A DNA stretch of 64,000 nt, taken from NCBI RefSeq assembly GCF_018449655.1, contig NZ_JAAVUX010000008.1, positions 174,634 to 238,633 on the forward strand, given 5' to 3'. Positions 36,515 to 45,020 of this stretch are shown here, piece by piece. The position numbers and the translations under genes are program-made. The notes below the pieces were generated by a model. That model did no database searches. It was not told the DNA's origin and saw only the letters and a program-made list of their open reading frames with translations. Source of the DNA: Pseudomonas sp. dw_358 (GTDB lineage Bacteria > Pseudomonadota > Gammaproteobacteria > Pseudomonadales > Pseudomonadaceae). Position 1 is the stretch's first letter; the number at the start of each line of letters is the position of its first letter.

Positions 36515-36811
36515 ATGGATGTCACCTGCACCACCCTTGAAGAAGTCCGCCAGCACATCGATCACATCGACCGCGAAGTGGTCGCCCTGTTGGCCAGCCG
36601 AGGCAAACTGGTGACCCAGGCCGCCGCGTTCAAGAAGACCCGCCAGGATGTCCGCGCGCCCAGTCGGGTGGAGCAAGTCATCGACAAGGTCCGGGCCCTC
36701 GCACACGAGACCGGTGCTTCGCCCGACGTGGTGGAGCAGGTCTACCGGGCCATGATCAGCGCGTTCATCGATGACGAACTGAAGACCCACGCAGCGCTGG
36801 CGCACGCCTGA
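36515..36811 (+). CDS. AroQ-type chorismate mutase
   Basis: A 98-residue all-helical AroQ protein (HIDHIDREVVALLASRGKLV, then AAAFKKT) resembling chorismate mutase or the isochorismate pyruvate lyase PchB. It converts chorismate to prephenate or acts on isochorismate. ATG 36515 is preferred over an in-frame ATG at 36458. It is followed by an AroE-like gene 64 bp downstream, which suggests a shared shikimate/aromatic role. Confidence 0.82.
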   Translation: MDVTCTTLEEVRQHIDHIDREVVALLASRGKLVTQAAAFKKTRQDVRAPSRVEQVIDKVRALAHETGASPDVVEQVYRAMISAFIDDELKTHAALAHA

Positions 36812-36875
36812 TCTTCCAGGTCCCCCGGCGCTGCCCTATAGCCTGCGAACAGCAGCACACATGTCGGAGCTTCTC

Positions 36876-37685
36876 ATGATGGGTGGCGCAACACAGCTGG
36901 TGGCGATCGTGGGTTCGCCGATCGCGCAGGTCAAATCACCCGCCAACTTCAACCGCTGGTTCCAGGAAAACCACCTTGATCTGGCGATGATCCCGGTTGA
37001 CCTGCATGCGGACGCCGTACCGGCGTTCATCGACACGCTGCGCGGTTGGCACAACCTGAAGGGCTGCGTGATCACCGTGCCGTACAAGCAAGTCATCGCC
37101 CCGTACCTGGATCACCTCAGCCAGCGGGCATCGCTGCTGGGCTCGGTGAATGTCGTGCGGCGCGAGGCCGATGGCACCTTGTGCGGTGACAACGTCGATG
37201 GCGAGGGCTTCGTGGCTGCCGCGCGCCAGCAGGGTTTCGCGCCCGAGGGCAAGAAAGCCCTGATCCTGGGGGCCGGCGGTGTCGGCAGCGCGATCGCCTG
37301 TGCGCTGTGTGAAGCGGGCATCGCCGAGTTGGTGATCACCGACCTCGATAGCCACCGGGTACAGGCCTTGGCCGCCACGCTGCATGACGCCTTCCCGAAC
37401 ACCTGCATCGGCCATGAATACCAGAGCCTGGCCGACTTCGACCTGGTGGCCAATGCCTCCCCCGTCGGCATGGGCGATAGCGGCGAACTGCCGTTGCCGG
37501 CGGCCATGCTTGAAACGTTGGCGGCGGGGTGCCTGGCGGCCGATGTGGTGACATCCCCCGTGACCACCGCATTTCTGGCGCGGGCCCAGGCACTGGGCGC
37601 CACGATACAGACCGGCCCGCAGATGGCCCGCGCACAGATGGGCAACCTCGGCCATTTCATGGGCGTAATGCCTTTAGGCATCTGA
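36876..37685 (+). CDS. Shikimate/quinate dehydrogenase-like protein
   Basis: A protein of about 269 residues with the AroE fold. The substrate domain starts VAIVGSPIAQVKSPANFN and has the catalytic Lys in ITVPYKQ. The NADP motif is LGAGGVGSAIA. The usual NTDG loop is NVDG, so Thr is replaced by Val, which marks a paralogue rather than the main AroE. CGGAG 6 bp upstream decides for ATG 36876 over ATG 36861. It probably reduces a shikimate-like compound and is coupled to the chorismate mutase gene. Confidence 0.85.
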   Translation: MMGGATQLVAIVGSPIAQVKSPANFNRWFQENHLDLAMIPVDLHADAVPAFIDTLRGWHNLKGCVITVPYKQVIAPYLDHLSQRASLLGSVNVVRREADGTLCGDNVDGEGFVAAARQQGFAPEGKKALILGAGGVGSAIACALCEAGIAELVITDLDSHRVQALAATLHDAFPNTCIGHEYQSLADFDLVANASPVGMGDSGELPLPAAMLETLAAGCLAADVVTSPVTTAFLARAQALGATIQTGPQMARAQMGNLGHFMGVMPLGI

Positions 37686-37707
37686 GCGGACGCCTGCCGC
37701 TGTGGAA

Positions 37708-38586
37708 TCAAACGCCCTGCAGATCTTCAAGCAACCCAGGCCCGTTTGGCGTCCATCCCAGCTCGGCGCGGGTTTTGGTGCTCGTGGCGACCAGATCCAT
37801 CGCGACAAACCCGCTCAACCAACCAAAATGTACCGCTGCCTCCTTCTCGGGCAAGGACACCAGCGGCAGGCCCAGACGCAGGGCCACGGCCTCGGCGATG
37901 CGCTTGAAACTCACACCCTCCTCTGCCACCGCGTGATAGCGCGCCCCCGGCCGGCCTTTCTCCAGCGCGAGGCGATAGAGCAACGCTGTGTCCGTGACAT
38001 GGGCCGCCGACCATCGGTTCAGGCCCTCGCCGACGTAAGCCGAACGTCCCGTGCGCTGGGCATGGGCAACGGCGTAGCTCACCAGCCCCTGCTTGACGGT
38101 GTCGTGGATCTGCGACAAGCGCATCACCACCACATTGACCCCGCGCCGGGACAGCGCCTCGCCCGCCAGCTCGGATGCAACGCGCGGGTTGGCGTGGTGG
38201 GGGTCGAAATGATCCTCGATCGACGGCTGGCCCGGAGCGACCACCCCCGCAGCCGCGCCCGAGGTGATCAATAGTGGCCGCTCGCTGCCCTCCAGCACCG
38301 AGCCCATGGCGAGAATCGCTCGGGCGTCCTTCTGACAATTCTCGGCAAAATGGCTGAAGTCGTGATCGAAAGCGGTATGAATCACCGCATCACAGGCTTC
38401 GGCCCCCTGTTGCAGGCTGGGCAGATCCTCAAGATTGCCGTACAGCACCTCGGCACCGGCAGCCTCAAGTGCCTGGGCGCCGGCCTGGGAACGGGTCAAG
38501 CCCAGCACCTGATGGCCGGCGCCGAGCAACTGCGCGACGACCCGCGACCCGACAAACCCTGTAGCCCCAGTGACAAATACCCGCAT
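37708..38586 (-). CDS. Atypical SDR family NAD(P)-binding protein
   Basis: A 292-residue extended SDR with the N-terminal motif VFVTGATGFVGSRVV. The usual catalytic Tyr-xxx-Lys is not evident; instead SGAAAGVVAPG occupies the strand-5 region. Such proteins act as NAD(P)-dependent epimerases or reductases. It lies 108 bp downstream of another SDR on the same strand and may share its transcript. Confidence 0.85.
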   Translation of the reverse strand: MRVFVTGATGFVGSRVVAQLLGAGHQVLGLTRSQAGAQALEAAGAEVLYGNLEDLPSLQQGAEACDAVIHTAFDHDFSHFAENCQKDARAILAMGSVLEGSERPLLITSGAAAGVVAPGQPSIEDHFDPHHANPRVASELAGEALSRRGVNVVVMRLSQIHDTVKQGLVSYAVAHAQRTGRSAYVGEGLNRWSAAHVTDTALLYRLALEKGRPGARYHAVAEEGVSFKRIAEAVALRLGLPLVSLPEKEAAVHFGWLSGFVAMDLVATSTKTRAELGWTPNGPGLLEDLQGV

Positions 38587-38693
38587 GATCGTGTTCTCCC
38601 CTGTTGCTTTGCGATGGATGCAAAGCAGCCTGCGCTCGATCTTTATCCTGTAATAGCCGTGACGTTATCAGGGTATAGGGACTAACGGGATAG

Positions 38694-39461
38694 TCACTCC
38701 CCCGCCCGTGCCGCCGCCATCTGGTCGTTGAAGCTCTGGAAGAACGCCTCATACCCGCCATTGGCCTCGGCAAAGCGCAGCGGCTTGACCCGTTCCACCA
38801 GGATTTCATCGGCATCGGGCGAGTGCTGCAAGATGCCCATCACTTCGTCGATGAAATCCTTGAGCGGCATCGCATGGGGATCATGGGCCTGACGCTCGCC
38901 CATCAGTTCGGTCTGCACATAGGGTGGCGCCAGCTCGTGGACTTTGACCCCCGTGCCCTTGAGCTGGTAGCGCAGGGACTGGCTGTAGGAATGCACCGCC
39001 GCCTTGGTGGCGCAGTAACTGGGGGTCAGGGCCAGGGGCAGGAAGGCCAACCCCGAAGACACCGTGATGATCGCTGCATGGGGCTGCTCGAGAAAGTGCG
39101 GCAACAACCAGCCGTCCAGACGCATCGGCCCCAGCAGGTTGGTGTTGACCGTGGCTTCCAGCTCCGTAGGCCCGGCGCGCAGGGATTCGCCCCGCATGAT
39201 GCCGGCACAGTGAATCACGGCGTTGAGCTTGGGATAGGTGGCGATCAGTTGCTCGGCCACGCGCCGGGTGTCGGCCGGGTCGCTGATGTCGAGTACGACA
39301 TGGCGCAGTCCGGGGGTCGCCTCGGTGACTTGTTTGAGGAGCGACTCGCGGCGGCCGGCGATGATCACTTCATTGCCCAGCGCAAGGAAAGCCTTGGCCA
39401 GTTCGCGGCCGATGCCGCTGCCGCCGCCGGTAATCAAGAGCGTATTGCCTGTGGTTTGCAT
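38694..39461 (-). CDS. Short-chain dehydrogenase (DltE-like)
   Basis: A 255-residue classical SDR. TGGGSGIGREL binds NAD(P), and Ser and Tyr-Cys-Ala-Thr-Lys (VSSGLAFL, PSYCATKAAV) form the active site. AGGAAAC precedes ATG 39461. It diverges from the HxlR regulator at 39579, which probably represses it. The substrate is not known. Confidence 0.9.
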   Translation of the reverse strand: MQTTGNTLLITGGGSGIGRELAKAFLALGNEVIIAGRRESLLKQVTEATPGLRHVVLDISDPADTRRVAEQLIATYPKLNAVIHCAGIMRGESLRAGPTELEATVNTNLLGPMRLDGWLLPHFLEQPHAAIITVSSGLAFLPLALTPSYCATKAAVHSYSQSLRYQLKGTGVKVHELAPPYVQTELMGERQAHDPHAMPLKDFIDEVMGILQHSPDADEILVERVKPLRFAEANGGYEAFFQSFNDQMAAARAGE

Positions 39462-39578
39462 GGTTGTTTCCTGTAGGGTCGGATAAAGGTTGCGACTTGA
39501 TCTACCATAGGCATCACACGCGCAAACGGGAAGTAGGCGCCCGAAAGTGCCGTACTTACCCAAAGGAAACCATGGCTG

Positions 39579-40016
39579 ATGAACGACTCGATGCACGCTG
39601 TCACCCGTCCCCCGCAATGGCCCCATGGCAGTGGCCAGACCGATCCCGAACTGGACCGACTGGTACGGGAAATCATCAGCCGCATTGCCGACAAATGGAC
39701 CATGCTGGTCATCGAGACCCTGGCTGAACACGGCTGCCTGCGCTTCACCCAGCTGGCCGCGCAGGTGGGCGGTGTCAGTCAGAAGATGCTGACCAAGACC
39801 GTGCGCCAGATGGAGGCCGACGGCCTGCTCCTGCGCACGGTCTACCCGCAGGTGCCACCGAAAGTGGAATACCGCCTGACCGAGATCGGCATGAGCCTGG
39901 GCGAGGCCTTCTGCGGCGTGTGGCTCTGGGCCGAGCGCCATCGCCACAGCATAGAAGCGTCACGCCAGGCCTACCTGACTCAGCCCGAGGCGGACGCCAT
40001 GCCCGGCAGTCGCTGA
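39579..40016 (+). CDS. HxlR family regulator
   Basis: A 145-residue winged-helix regulator. The HxlR signature DKWTMLVIETLAEHG and FTQLAAQVGGVSQKMLTKTV is intact. Members sense reactive or electrophilic compounds and often control a divergent SDR or oxidoreductase, here the gene at 38694-39461. One cysteine lies in the DNA-binding domain (HGCLRF). Confidence 0.9.
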   Translation: MNDSMHAVTRPPQWPHGSGQTDPELDRLVREIISRIADKWTMLVIETLAEHGCLRFTQLAAQVGGVSQKMLTKTVRQMEADGLLLRTVYPQVPPKVEYRLTEIGMSLGEAFCGVWLWAERHRHSIEASRQAYLTQPEADAMPGSR

Positions 40017-40066
40017 CACAGGCATCCAGCACGCCACACCTGGCGCAGCGCGGCCAAGGCCGGGCG

Positions 40067-41254
40067 TCAGTCGACCGGCTGCGCCACAAGCCGGGTCCGC
40101 GAGATGCCCCGCAGCAGCCATGCCGAGGCGACAAACGCCAACGCGGCGCTCAGCACATTGGCGAAATAGCCGGCGTTCAGGCCGTAGAGCCAGGCACTCG
40201 ACAGACCGCCCAGCGTGCCGCCAGTCTGGTACACCGCGTTGAGTGACGAATTCAAGCTCCCTCGGCGGGAGGCTTCCACCAGGCGCATCGCGTCACCCAG
40301 GATCAACGCCAGCATCAGGTCGCGCCCGAAGGCAAAAGCCATGTAGGCAGCGCCTTGGGCAATCGGGTAGCCCGCCGTCCATGGCACTGCCTGGATCACC
40401 ACGGCAATCGCCAGTGAGGCGCAGGCGCACACGCGCAGCGGGTTGTTGAACCGACGGGCCAGCCTGGCGGAAAACATCGCGCCGAAGAGCCCGCCGACCT
40501 CGCCGACGAAGATCACCGAGCCGATAGTGTCCACACCGAACGATGCCAGCCCGTGCTGCACCAGCCAGCTCGGATAGAGCCCCAGGAACAGGTACACACC
40601 GATCGCCCAGCAAAAGTAGGCGGCCATCAGCGGACGGGTGCCAGGGCTGGCCGCCAGCGACGTCAGCCGCTCCCGGTACAACGCCAGGCTGAGGGGCGAA
40701 CGGGACAACGAGCCCGGCGGCGCTGCCGGCAAGGTCAGGGTCAGACCGGCCAACGCGGCGCAGACCGCCGCCAGGCCAATGATCGTGACCTGCCAGGACA
40801 CAAGCCCGCCGAGGACGACGCCCATCGACAACGAACACAGGAAGGCTATGGGTGCGGCGGTGGTGACACGCCCGGCGGCCCTCGGGCGTTCGAGCTCCGG
40901 CACATAGTCCGCCACGGCGGCAAAGATCGAGGCGCCGATCATCGGCATGAACAGCCCAGTCGCCGCCCGGCACAGCACGATCAACACTGCGCTATGGGAC
41001 GCTGCGGTGGCCAGCAGCGTGACACAGCAAGCGGATGCGCCGATGACGATGAAGCGCTTGCGGCCATAGCGATCGATCAGCGGGCCGAGGGCGAGGTTGC
41101 TGAGCAAGGCCACCACTGGAAAGGCGGCCAATATCCAGCCGGACGCCTCGGCAGACAGGGCCAGCTCATGCTGAATGAACGGCAGCAGCGGAATCATCAT
41201 CGCCACGTTGAAATTGATGATGAAAAAAGCGGTCCAGAGGATTCCAGTGACCAA
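40067..41254 (-). CDS. MFS transporter
   Basis: A 395-residue exporter-type MFS protein with 12 helices and motif A in the form LGPLIDRYGRKRFIV. The start is TTG 41254 with AAGGGA 8 bp upstream; no ATG is available near there. Convergent with the HxlR gene. The substrate is unknown. Confidence 0.85.
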   Translation of the reverse strand: MVTGILWTAFFIINFNVAMMIPLLPFIQHELALSAEASGWILAAFPVVALLSNLALGPLIDRYGRKRFIVIGASACCVTLLATAASHSAVLIVLCRAATGLFMPMIGASIFAAVADYVPELERPRAAGRVTTAAPIAFLCSLSMGVVLGGLVSWQVTIIGLAAVCAALAGLTLTLPAAPPGSLSRSPLSLALYRERLTSLAASPGTRPLMAAYFCWAIGVYLFLGLYPSWLVQHGLASFGVDTIGSVIFVGEVGGLFGAMFSARLARRFNNPLRVCACASLAIAVVIQAVPWTAGYPIAQGAAYMAFAFGRDLMLALILGDAMRLVEASRRGSLNSSLNAVYQTGGTLGGLSSAWLYGLNAGYFANVLSAALAFVASAWLLRGISRTRLVAQPVD

Positions 41255-41364
41255 AATGGGTGTCCCTTATCGGCAGCAGCGGCAAGAATGCGTGAATCTT
41301 CAGCATCCGTGACGCACTCTTTGCCCGTCAAGGCCTCTAACTTCCACACTTCAAAGGAGCCAGC

Positions 41365-42015
41365 ATGTACTCACAACAGCGATTTGCCGCGTTTCTCTTC
41401 GACATGGACGGCACCCTGCTGACCTCCATCGCCTCGGCCGAGCGGGTCTGGACGCGCTGGGCGCAGCAGCATGGGCTGGACGTCGCCCGCTTTCTGCCGA
41501 CCATCCATGGGGTCCAGGGGGTGGAGACGATTCGCCGGCAGAACCTGCCCGGTATCGACCTCCAAGCTGAAGCGGCGTGGGTGCTCGAAGAGGAAATGCG
41601 CGACACCGAAGGCACGGCGGCCATCGACGGTGTGCTGCGCTTTCTGCACAGCCTGCCCCCCGAGCGCTGGGCCATCGTCACCTCTGCCCCGCGGCCGCTG
41701 GCCCTGATCAGGCTGAAGGCCGCGGGGATCGAGCCGCCCGCGTTGCTGATCACCGCTGAAGATGCGCCGCGCGGCAAGCCGGCGCCGGATTGCTTCCTGC
41801 TGGCCGCCGAGCGCCTGGGGGTGGATATCCGCCAGTGCCTGGTGTTCGAGGACGCACCGGCCGGCATCACCGCCGCCCAGGCGGCCGGGGCCAAGGTGGC
41901 GGTGATCACAGCCACCCATAGCCATCCGCTGGACACCGAGCACCCGACCCTGAATGACTACAGCGGTTATCGTGTCAGCGTGGATGACCAGGGGCTGCAA
42001 CTGCACCCCGTGTGA
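41365..42015 (+). CDS. HAD-family sugar phosphatase-like hydrolase
   Basis: A 216-residue HAD phosphatase: the nucleophile motif FLFDMDGTLL, the Ser/Thr motif VTSAPRP, the Lys in RGKPAPD and the acidic EDAPAG are all present. It resembles YfbT/YniC-type sugar phosphatases. AAAGGAG precedes the ATG. Confidence 0.9.
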   Translation: MYSQQRFAAFLFDMDGTLLTSIASAERVWTRWAQQHGLDVARFLPTIHGVQGVETIRRQNLPGIDLQAEAAWVLEEEMRDTEGTAAIDGVLRFLHSLPPERWAIVTSAPRPLALIRLKAAGIEPPALLITAEDAPRGKPAPDCFLLAAERLGVDIRQCLVFEDAPAGITAAQAAGAKVAVITATHSHPLDTEHPTLNDYSGYRVSVDDQGLQLHPV

Positions 42016-42147
42016 TCGTGCCATACCCCAGAGACACAGCCCGCTATCGCGGGCGCCTGCGCCATTTGCTGTCTGGCGTCGAAGGCGGCACACTCTGCGC
42101 CGGCAGATCCTTGGCCATCGCAGTACTGTCAACCAGAGAGAATTCCT

Positions 42148-44553
42148 ATGCAGCATGATTTGCGCAGCCCGATCGTCATCGGGCTGCTCGCATTGCTGGC
42201 CCTGTGCTTCACAGTGCCCGCCTGGGCTCAAGCAGCCCCCGCGACCCCGACACCCGCCACCACCGAGCAAGCGGCAGAGCCGCAAGGCCCGACCCTGGAC
42301 GAGCTGAGCGATCAGTTGGACCTGGTCCGCCAGAAGGTCTCGGTCAACGCCAACGACGACCTGCTCTCGAACCTGCGCCAGAGCGCCCTCCAAGTGCAGA
42401 ACCAGGCCGACACGCTGTCGGCCGCGCAAGCCGTGGAGCTTCAGCACCTGGGCGACCAGCTCAATATTCTCGGGCCGGTGCTGCCCGACGAACCGCCCAA
42501 TTTCGCCAGTCAGCGCAAGACCCTGACCGCGCGCAAGACCGCACTGATCAAGGACCAAAGCGACACCAACCTGCTGAGTCAGTCGGCACGCAACCTGGCG
42601 ACGCAGATCTTCAGCCTGCGCCGCAGCCTGTTCGACTCGCAGATCAGCGCGCGCTCGGCGAGCCCGCTGAGCCCAGTGTTCTGGTCCAACCTGATCCGCC
42701 CGACCGACGATGACGTGGGGCATATTCGCGGTCTGATCGACGACGTGCACGCTGTCGTGTCCGCCGCGCTGGCACCGGGCAAGCGCGTGGTCTTCGGCGC
42801 CATTGTGGTGGGCGCCGTGCTGCTGTGGGCGGTGGGCCGACGCCTGCTGGAACGGCTGCTGATCAAGATCATGATCCGCTGGCTGCCGGAAGGACGCCTG
42901 CGACGCAGCGCGCTGGCGCTGGCCATCGGCCTGTTGACCATCGCCATCATCTGCGTGTCCGCCTCTTTGTTGCGCGGGGCGGTGGTAGGCGACGCGCAAT
43001 TAAGCGACAACACGGCCAATCTGTTCGACCAATTGCAAACCCTGGTGGTGTTCTGCGCCTTCGTGGTCGGCCTGGGCCGGGCCTTGTGCATGGTCGCCTA
43101 CCCGTCCTGGCGCCTGACGCCGCTGCCCGACGAGATCGCCGCAGCGGTGGGCCGCTTCCCGGCGGTGCTGGCCCTGGCGCTGCTGGTCATCGGCACGCAG
43201 GAACGCATCAACAGCGTGATCGCCAGCAGCCTGGCGCTCACCGTCGCGGTCAACGGCCTGACCGCGCTGGCCATCGCCCTGACTTACCTGTTCGCGTTGT
43301 GGCGCTACCGACGCACTCGCCGCCGCCTCGGCCTGGAGCGACCCGCCGGGATCGCCCGACTGCTGCCCTTCGTGGTGGGAGCCTGGGTCGGCCTCAGCCT
43401 GCTGGCGCTGCTGTGCGGCTACCTGACCCTGGCCTACTTCCTGGCGGTGAAACTGCTGTGGATGAGCGTGGTGGCCGCCACGGCGTATCTGCTGATCGCC
43501 TGCCTGGGCGATGTCTGTGAAACCCTGCTCTCGCCCAAACAACCGGGCGGCGCCGCCCTGGGCGCGGCCTTGGGCCTGTCCGAGCGTCATCAGGCCCAGG
43601 CCAGCACCCTGCTGGCCGGCGTCGGCCGCACGCTGTTGCTGCTCGGCGCGATTCTGCTGGCGTTCCTGCCCTCCGGCTCCAGCCCCGGGGAGTTGCTCGC
43701 ACGCCTGACCCAGATGGGCCTGACGGACCAGCCGCTGGGCAAGCTCAACATCCTTCCAGGGGACATCCTGCTCGCCCTTGCACTGCTGGCGGGCGGCCTG
43801 TACAGCCTGCGGGTGCTCAAGGAATGGCTGGGCGAACGGCTGCTGCCGGAAACCAACATGGACGCCGGCATGCGCGCCTCCCTGGTGACCCTGGTGGGCT
43901 ACGTCGGCTTCGTTGTCCTCGCCGCCATCGTCATGTCCACCCTGAACATCAGCCTGACCAACCTGACGTGGGTGGTGAGTGCGCTGTCGGTAGGCATCGG
44001 CTTCGGTCTGCAAGCCATCGTGCAGAACTTCATCTCCGGCTTGATCCTGCTCACCGAGCGCCCGGTCAAGGTCGGCGACTGGGTCAGCCTGGCCGGCGTC
44101 GAAGGCGACATTCGCCGGATCAACGTGCGCGCCACCGAGATTCAGATGGGCGACCGCTCGACGGTGATCGTGCCCAACTCGCAGTTCATCACCCAGAACG
44201 TGCGCAACGTGACCATGGGTAACGCCCTGGGCGTGGTGGGCATTTCCCTGACCCTGCCGCTGGACACCGACGTCACCTTGATCCGCGAGCTGCTGCTCAA
44301 GGCGTTCACCGAGCATGAAGCGATACTCGACACCCCTGCCCCCTCGGTGACCTTCAAGGACCTGACCACCACCGGCCTGATCATCAGCGTCAGTGGCTAC
44401 GTCAACAGCCCGCGCTCGGTGGGCGGCGCACGCAGCGACCTGTTGTTCACCGTGCTGGGGCGCCTGCGCGAAATGGGCGTGGTGCTGTCGGCACCGCAGA
44501 GCATGGTGTTGATCAGCGAAGGGCAGAACAAGGCGCCGGAGGGCGGTGCTTGA
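42148..44553 (+). CDS. MscS-type mechanosensitive channel with DUF3772
   Basis: A large 801-residue inner-membrane protein. A signal peptide (to about residue 27) precedes a periplasmic DUF3772 domain with coiled stretches (residues 45-190), then about ten membrane helices. The MscS pore region is near residues 610-650: IGFGLQAIVQNFISGLILL, then ERPVKVGDWV. Channels of this class open on membrane tension and relieve hypo-osmotic shock. Confidence 0.9.
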   Translation: MQHDLRSPIVIGLLALLALCFTVPAWAQAAPATPTPATTEQAAEPQGPTLDELSDQLDLVRQKVSVNANDDLLSNLRQSALQVQNQADTLSAAQAVELQHLGDQLNILGPVLPDEPPNFASQRKTLTARKTALIKDQSDTNLLSQSARNLATQIFSLRRSLFDSQISARSASPLSPVFWSNLIRPTDDDVGHIRGLIDDVHAVVSAALAPGKRVVFGAIVVGAVLLWAVGRRLLERLLIKIMIRWLPEGRLRRSALALAIGLLTIAIICVSASLLRGAVVGDAQLSDNTANLFDQLQTLVVFCAFVVGLGRALCMVAYPSWRLTPLPDEIAAAVGRFPAVLALALLVIGTQERINSVIASSLALTVAVNGLTALAIALTYLFALWRYRRTRRRLGLERPAGIARLLPFVVGAWVGLSLLALLCGYLTLAYFLAVKLLWMSVVAATAYLLIACLGDVCETLLSPKQPGGAALGAALGLSERHQAQASTLLAGVGRTLLLLGAILLAFLPSGSSPGELLARLTQMGLTDQPLGKLNILPGDILLALALLAGGLYSLRVLKEWLGERLLPETNMDAGMRASLVTLVGYVGFVVLAAIVMSTLNISLTNLTWVVSALSVGIGFGLQAIVQNFISGLILLTERPVKVGDWVSLAGVEGDIRRINVRATEIQMGDRSTVIVPNSQFITQNVRNVTMGNALGVVGISLTLPLDTDVTLIRELLLKAFTEHEAILDTPAPSVTFKDLTTTGLIISVSGYVNSPRSVGGARSDLLFTVLGRLREMGVVLSAPQSMVLISEGQNKAPEGGA

Positions 44554-44584
44554 CGCGCTTGTCATTCCCAGGCAGCAGGCGCTG

Positions 44585-44615
44585 AAAAAAAAAACGGCTA
44601 TCCGAAGATAGCCGT
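44585..44615 (-). terminator. Intrinsic terminator of the CsbD gene
   Basis: The stem ACGGCTATC/GATAGCCGT with a 4-nt loop (44594-44615) is followed on the minus strand by a run of about ten T residues. It ends the CsbD transcript and may also work for the MscS gene on the plus strand, where the trailing T run is weaker. Confidence 0.85.
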
Positions 44616-44632
44616 TCTGTAAAACTCGCCGA

Positions 44633-44812
44633 TCAAGGCTTGGTGAAGGCGTCCTTCACCTTGCCGACTACCTGCTGGGCTTCACCCTTTTTCTCCTGGA
44701 TGGCGCCTTTGACTTGCAGTTCTTCATTGCCGGTCGCCTTGCCCACACCTTGCTTGACATTGCCGATCGCTTCGTTGGCCAGGCCTTTGATCTTGTCCGA
44801 TGTACTGCTCAT
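44633..44812 (-). CDS. CsbD family stress protein
   Basis: A 59-residue hydrophilic protein starting [20 protein letters not shown], typical of the CsbD family of general-stress proteins of unknown mechanism. GGAGAAAC precedes the ATG. A strong terminator follows directly downstream. Confidence 0.9.
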   Translation of the reverse strand: MSSTSDKIKGLANEAIGNVKQGVGKATGNEELQVKGAIQEKKGEAQQVVGKVKDAFTKP

Positions 44813-45020
44813 GGTGTTTCTCCAAACGAGTAAGGGGTTCAATCAGTGACCCATTGATGGAGTGCACGCAGGCGACCGAAGTTGCATTTTTCTTTGTAAA
44901 ACAAAATCCATGCCCCCTGTGCGAACGAGCGGCTGATCGAGCGGCTGATGGCGATCATTGACAGCCCTGCCATCGTCCCACCTATTCATGACTTTCGGGG
45001 TTGAGCATGCGCAGACATCA

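Noticed and set aside
38694..39947. 417-codon version of the SDR gene starting at 39947
   Set aside because: The first 160 codons are antisense to the HxlR gene; AGGAAAC and the SDR motif place the start at 39461.
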